Of a stretch of DNA of 64,000 bases, positions 63,570 to 64,000 are shown piece after piece. The stretch is from Lepas anatifera (lineage: Eukaryota > Arthropoda > Thecostraca > Lepadidae). The position numbers were made by a program, and so were the translations under genes. Position 1 is the first letter of the stretch. Each line of letters begins with the position of its first letter. The stretch lies in NCBI GenBank assembly GCA_034440635.1, contig JAOTON010000941.1, positions 445,001 through 509,000 of the forward strand. The letters run 5' to 3'. The notes beneath the pieces were generated by a model, which did no database searches, had not been told where the DNA came from, and saw nothing but the letters and a program-made list of their open reading frames with translations.

Positions 63570-64000
63570 CCCAGTTGTGCCTCCAGGGACTAGACTAGCT
63601 CAGTGGCGTCCCGAGATTATGGGAGTTGGCCTTGTATTCTTATTCTCTGCCTATTTAAGATCAGCTCAGGGACCTCTGATATGGACCAGAGCTCCCCAGC
63701 GCAGCTCATGCTTCGCCCAAAGACTAGACAAGCTCAGTGGTCCCTAGAGATGGGGTTATCAGACTAGCTTAATGAGCCCCAGGTAGGCTCATAGGGCCAT
63801 GAACCAGCTCAATGAGCCCCGTAACACTTTAAGGCACCCGATCACCTCAAGCGGCCTCAGGCCAACTTGGAGAACTCTAACAGGCTCAGCGCCAAGACCA
63901 GCTCAGGGTACCCCCAAGCCCCATACCAGCTCAGGGTACCCCCAGGAGCCAGATCCGATCTTGGGCCTCCAATCAATTCAGGGGCTATAAGTCAGGTCAG
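63570..64000. repeat. Degenerate CCAGCTCAGGGTACCC array, inverted orientation
   Basis: Units such as ACCAGCTCAGGGTACCCCCA are the reverse complement of the array at 62640-63415. It reaches the window edge. Confidence 0.7.

Overview
The window is eukaryotic nuclear DNA: spliced genes with GT-AG introns, very long dinucleotide microsatellites, tRNA-derived SINEs, Penelope-like retroelements and many non-autonomous DNA transposons. The kinase exons read closest to the insect Fps85D/Fer type and the second gene is a multi-domain C-type lectin. An arthropod is the best guess, perhaps a crustacean, but the species is not determinable by eye. || LAYOUT. 1-3240: two Penelope-like elements (PLEs) lying head to head around a shared (TA)n tract, each with an inverted 5' pLTR and a direct 3' pLTR. 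The better one keeps part of the reverse transcriptase plus the GIY-YIG endonuclease, and its pLTRs carry a hammerhead-ribozyme-like core. 3243-7528: a nest of transposons, with a long-TIR foldback element holding a palindromic element with 4-bp TSD, which holds a TTAA-flanked element, which holds a SINE. 8382-10686: five 3' exons of an Fps/Fes/Fer tyrosine kinase (+ strand), with a ~510-bp (GA)n tract in the first intron and a perfect 19-bp hairpin in the 3' flank. 10.9-16.8 kb: intergenic, with TTAA elements. 16863-55973: one large + strand gene, 12 exons recognised, all with compatible splice phases. It encodes a signal peptide, four C-type lectin-like domains (CTLDs) and the start of a fifth, and continues out of the window. 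56-64 kb: the next intron or flank, with a TTAA element, a SINE, a decayed LINE reverse transcriptase and a degenerate GAGCTGG tandem array. || MAIN OBSERVATIONS. In five of the eleven CTLD introns, an exon-intron boundary has itself been amplified into a minisatellite: units of 64, 30, 38 and 30 bp carry the exon tail plus a GTGAG-type donor, and a 58-bp unit lies against an acceptor. In intron 8 the first units are exactly 30 bp and in frame with the exon, so alternative donor use would add ten-residue blocks. Separately, the TTAA-flanked elements are saturated with AGGTCA/TGACCT, the nuclear-receptor half-site. || The two genes show no functional link. The kinase is an intracellular signalling enzyme and the lectin is secreted or membrane-exposed. 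All identifications are by eye from sequence motifs; no database search was run.
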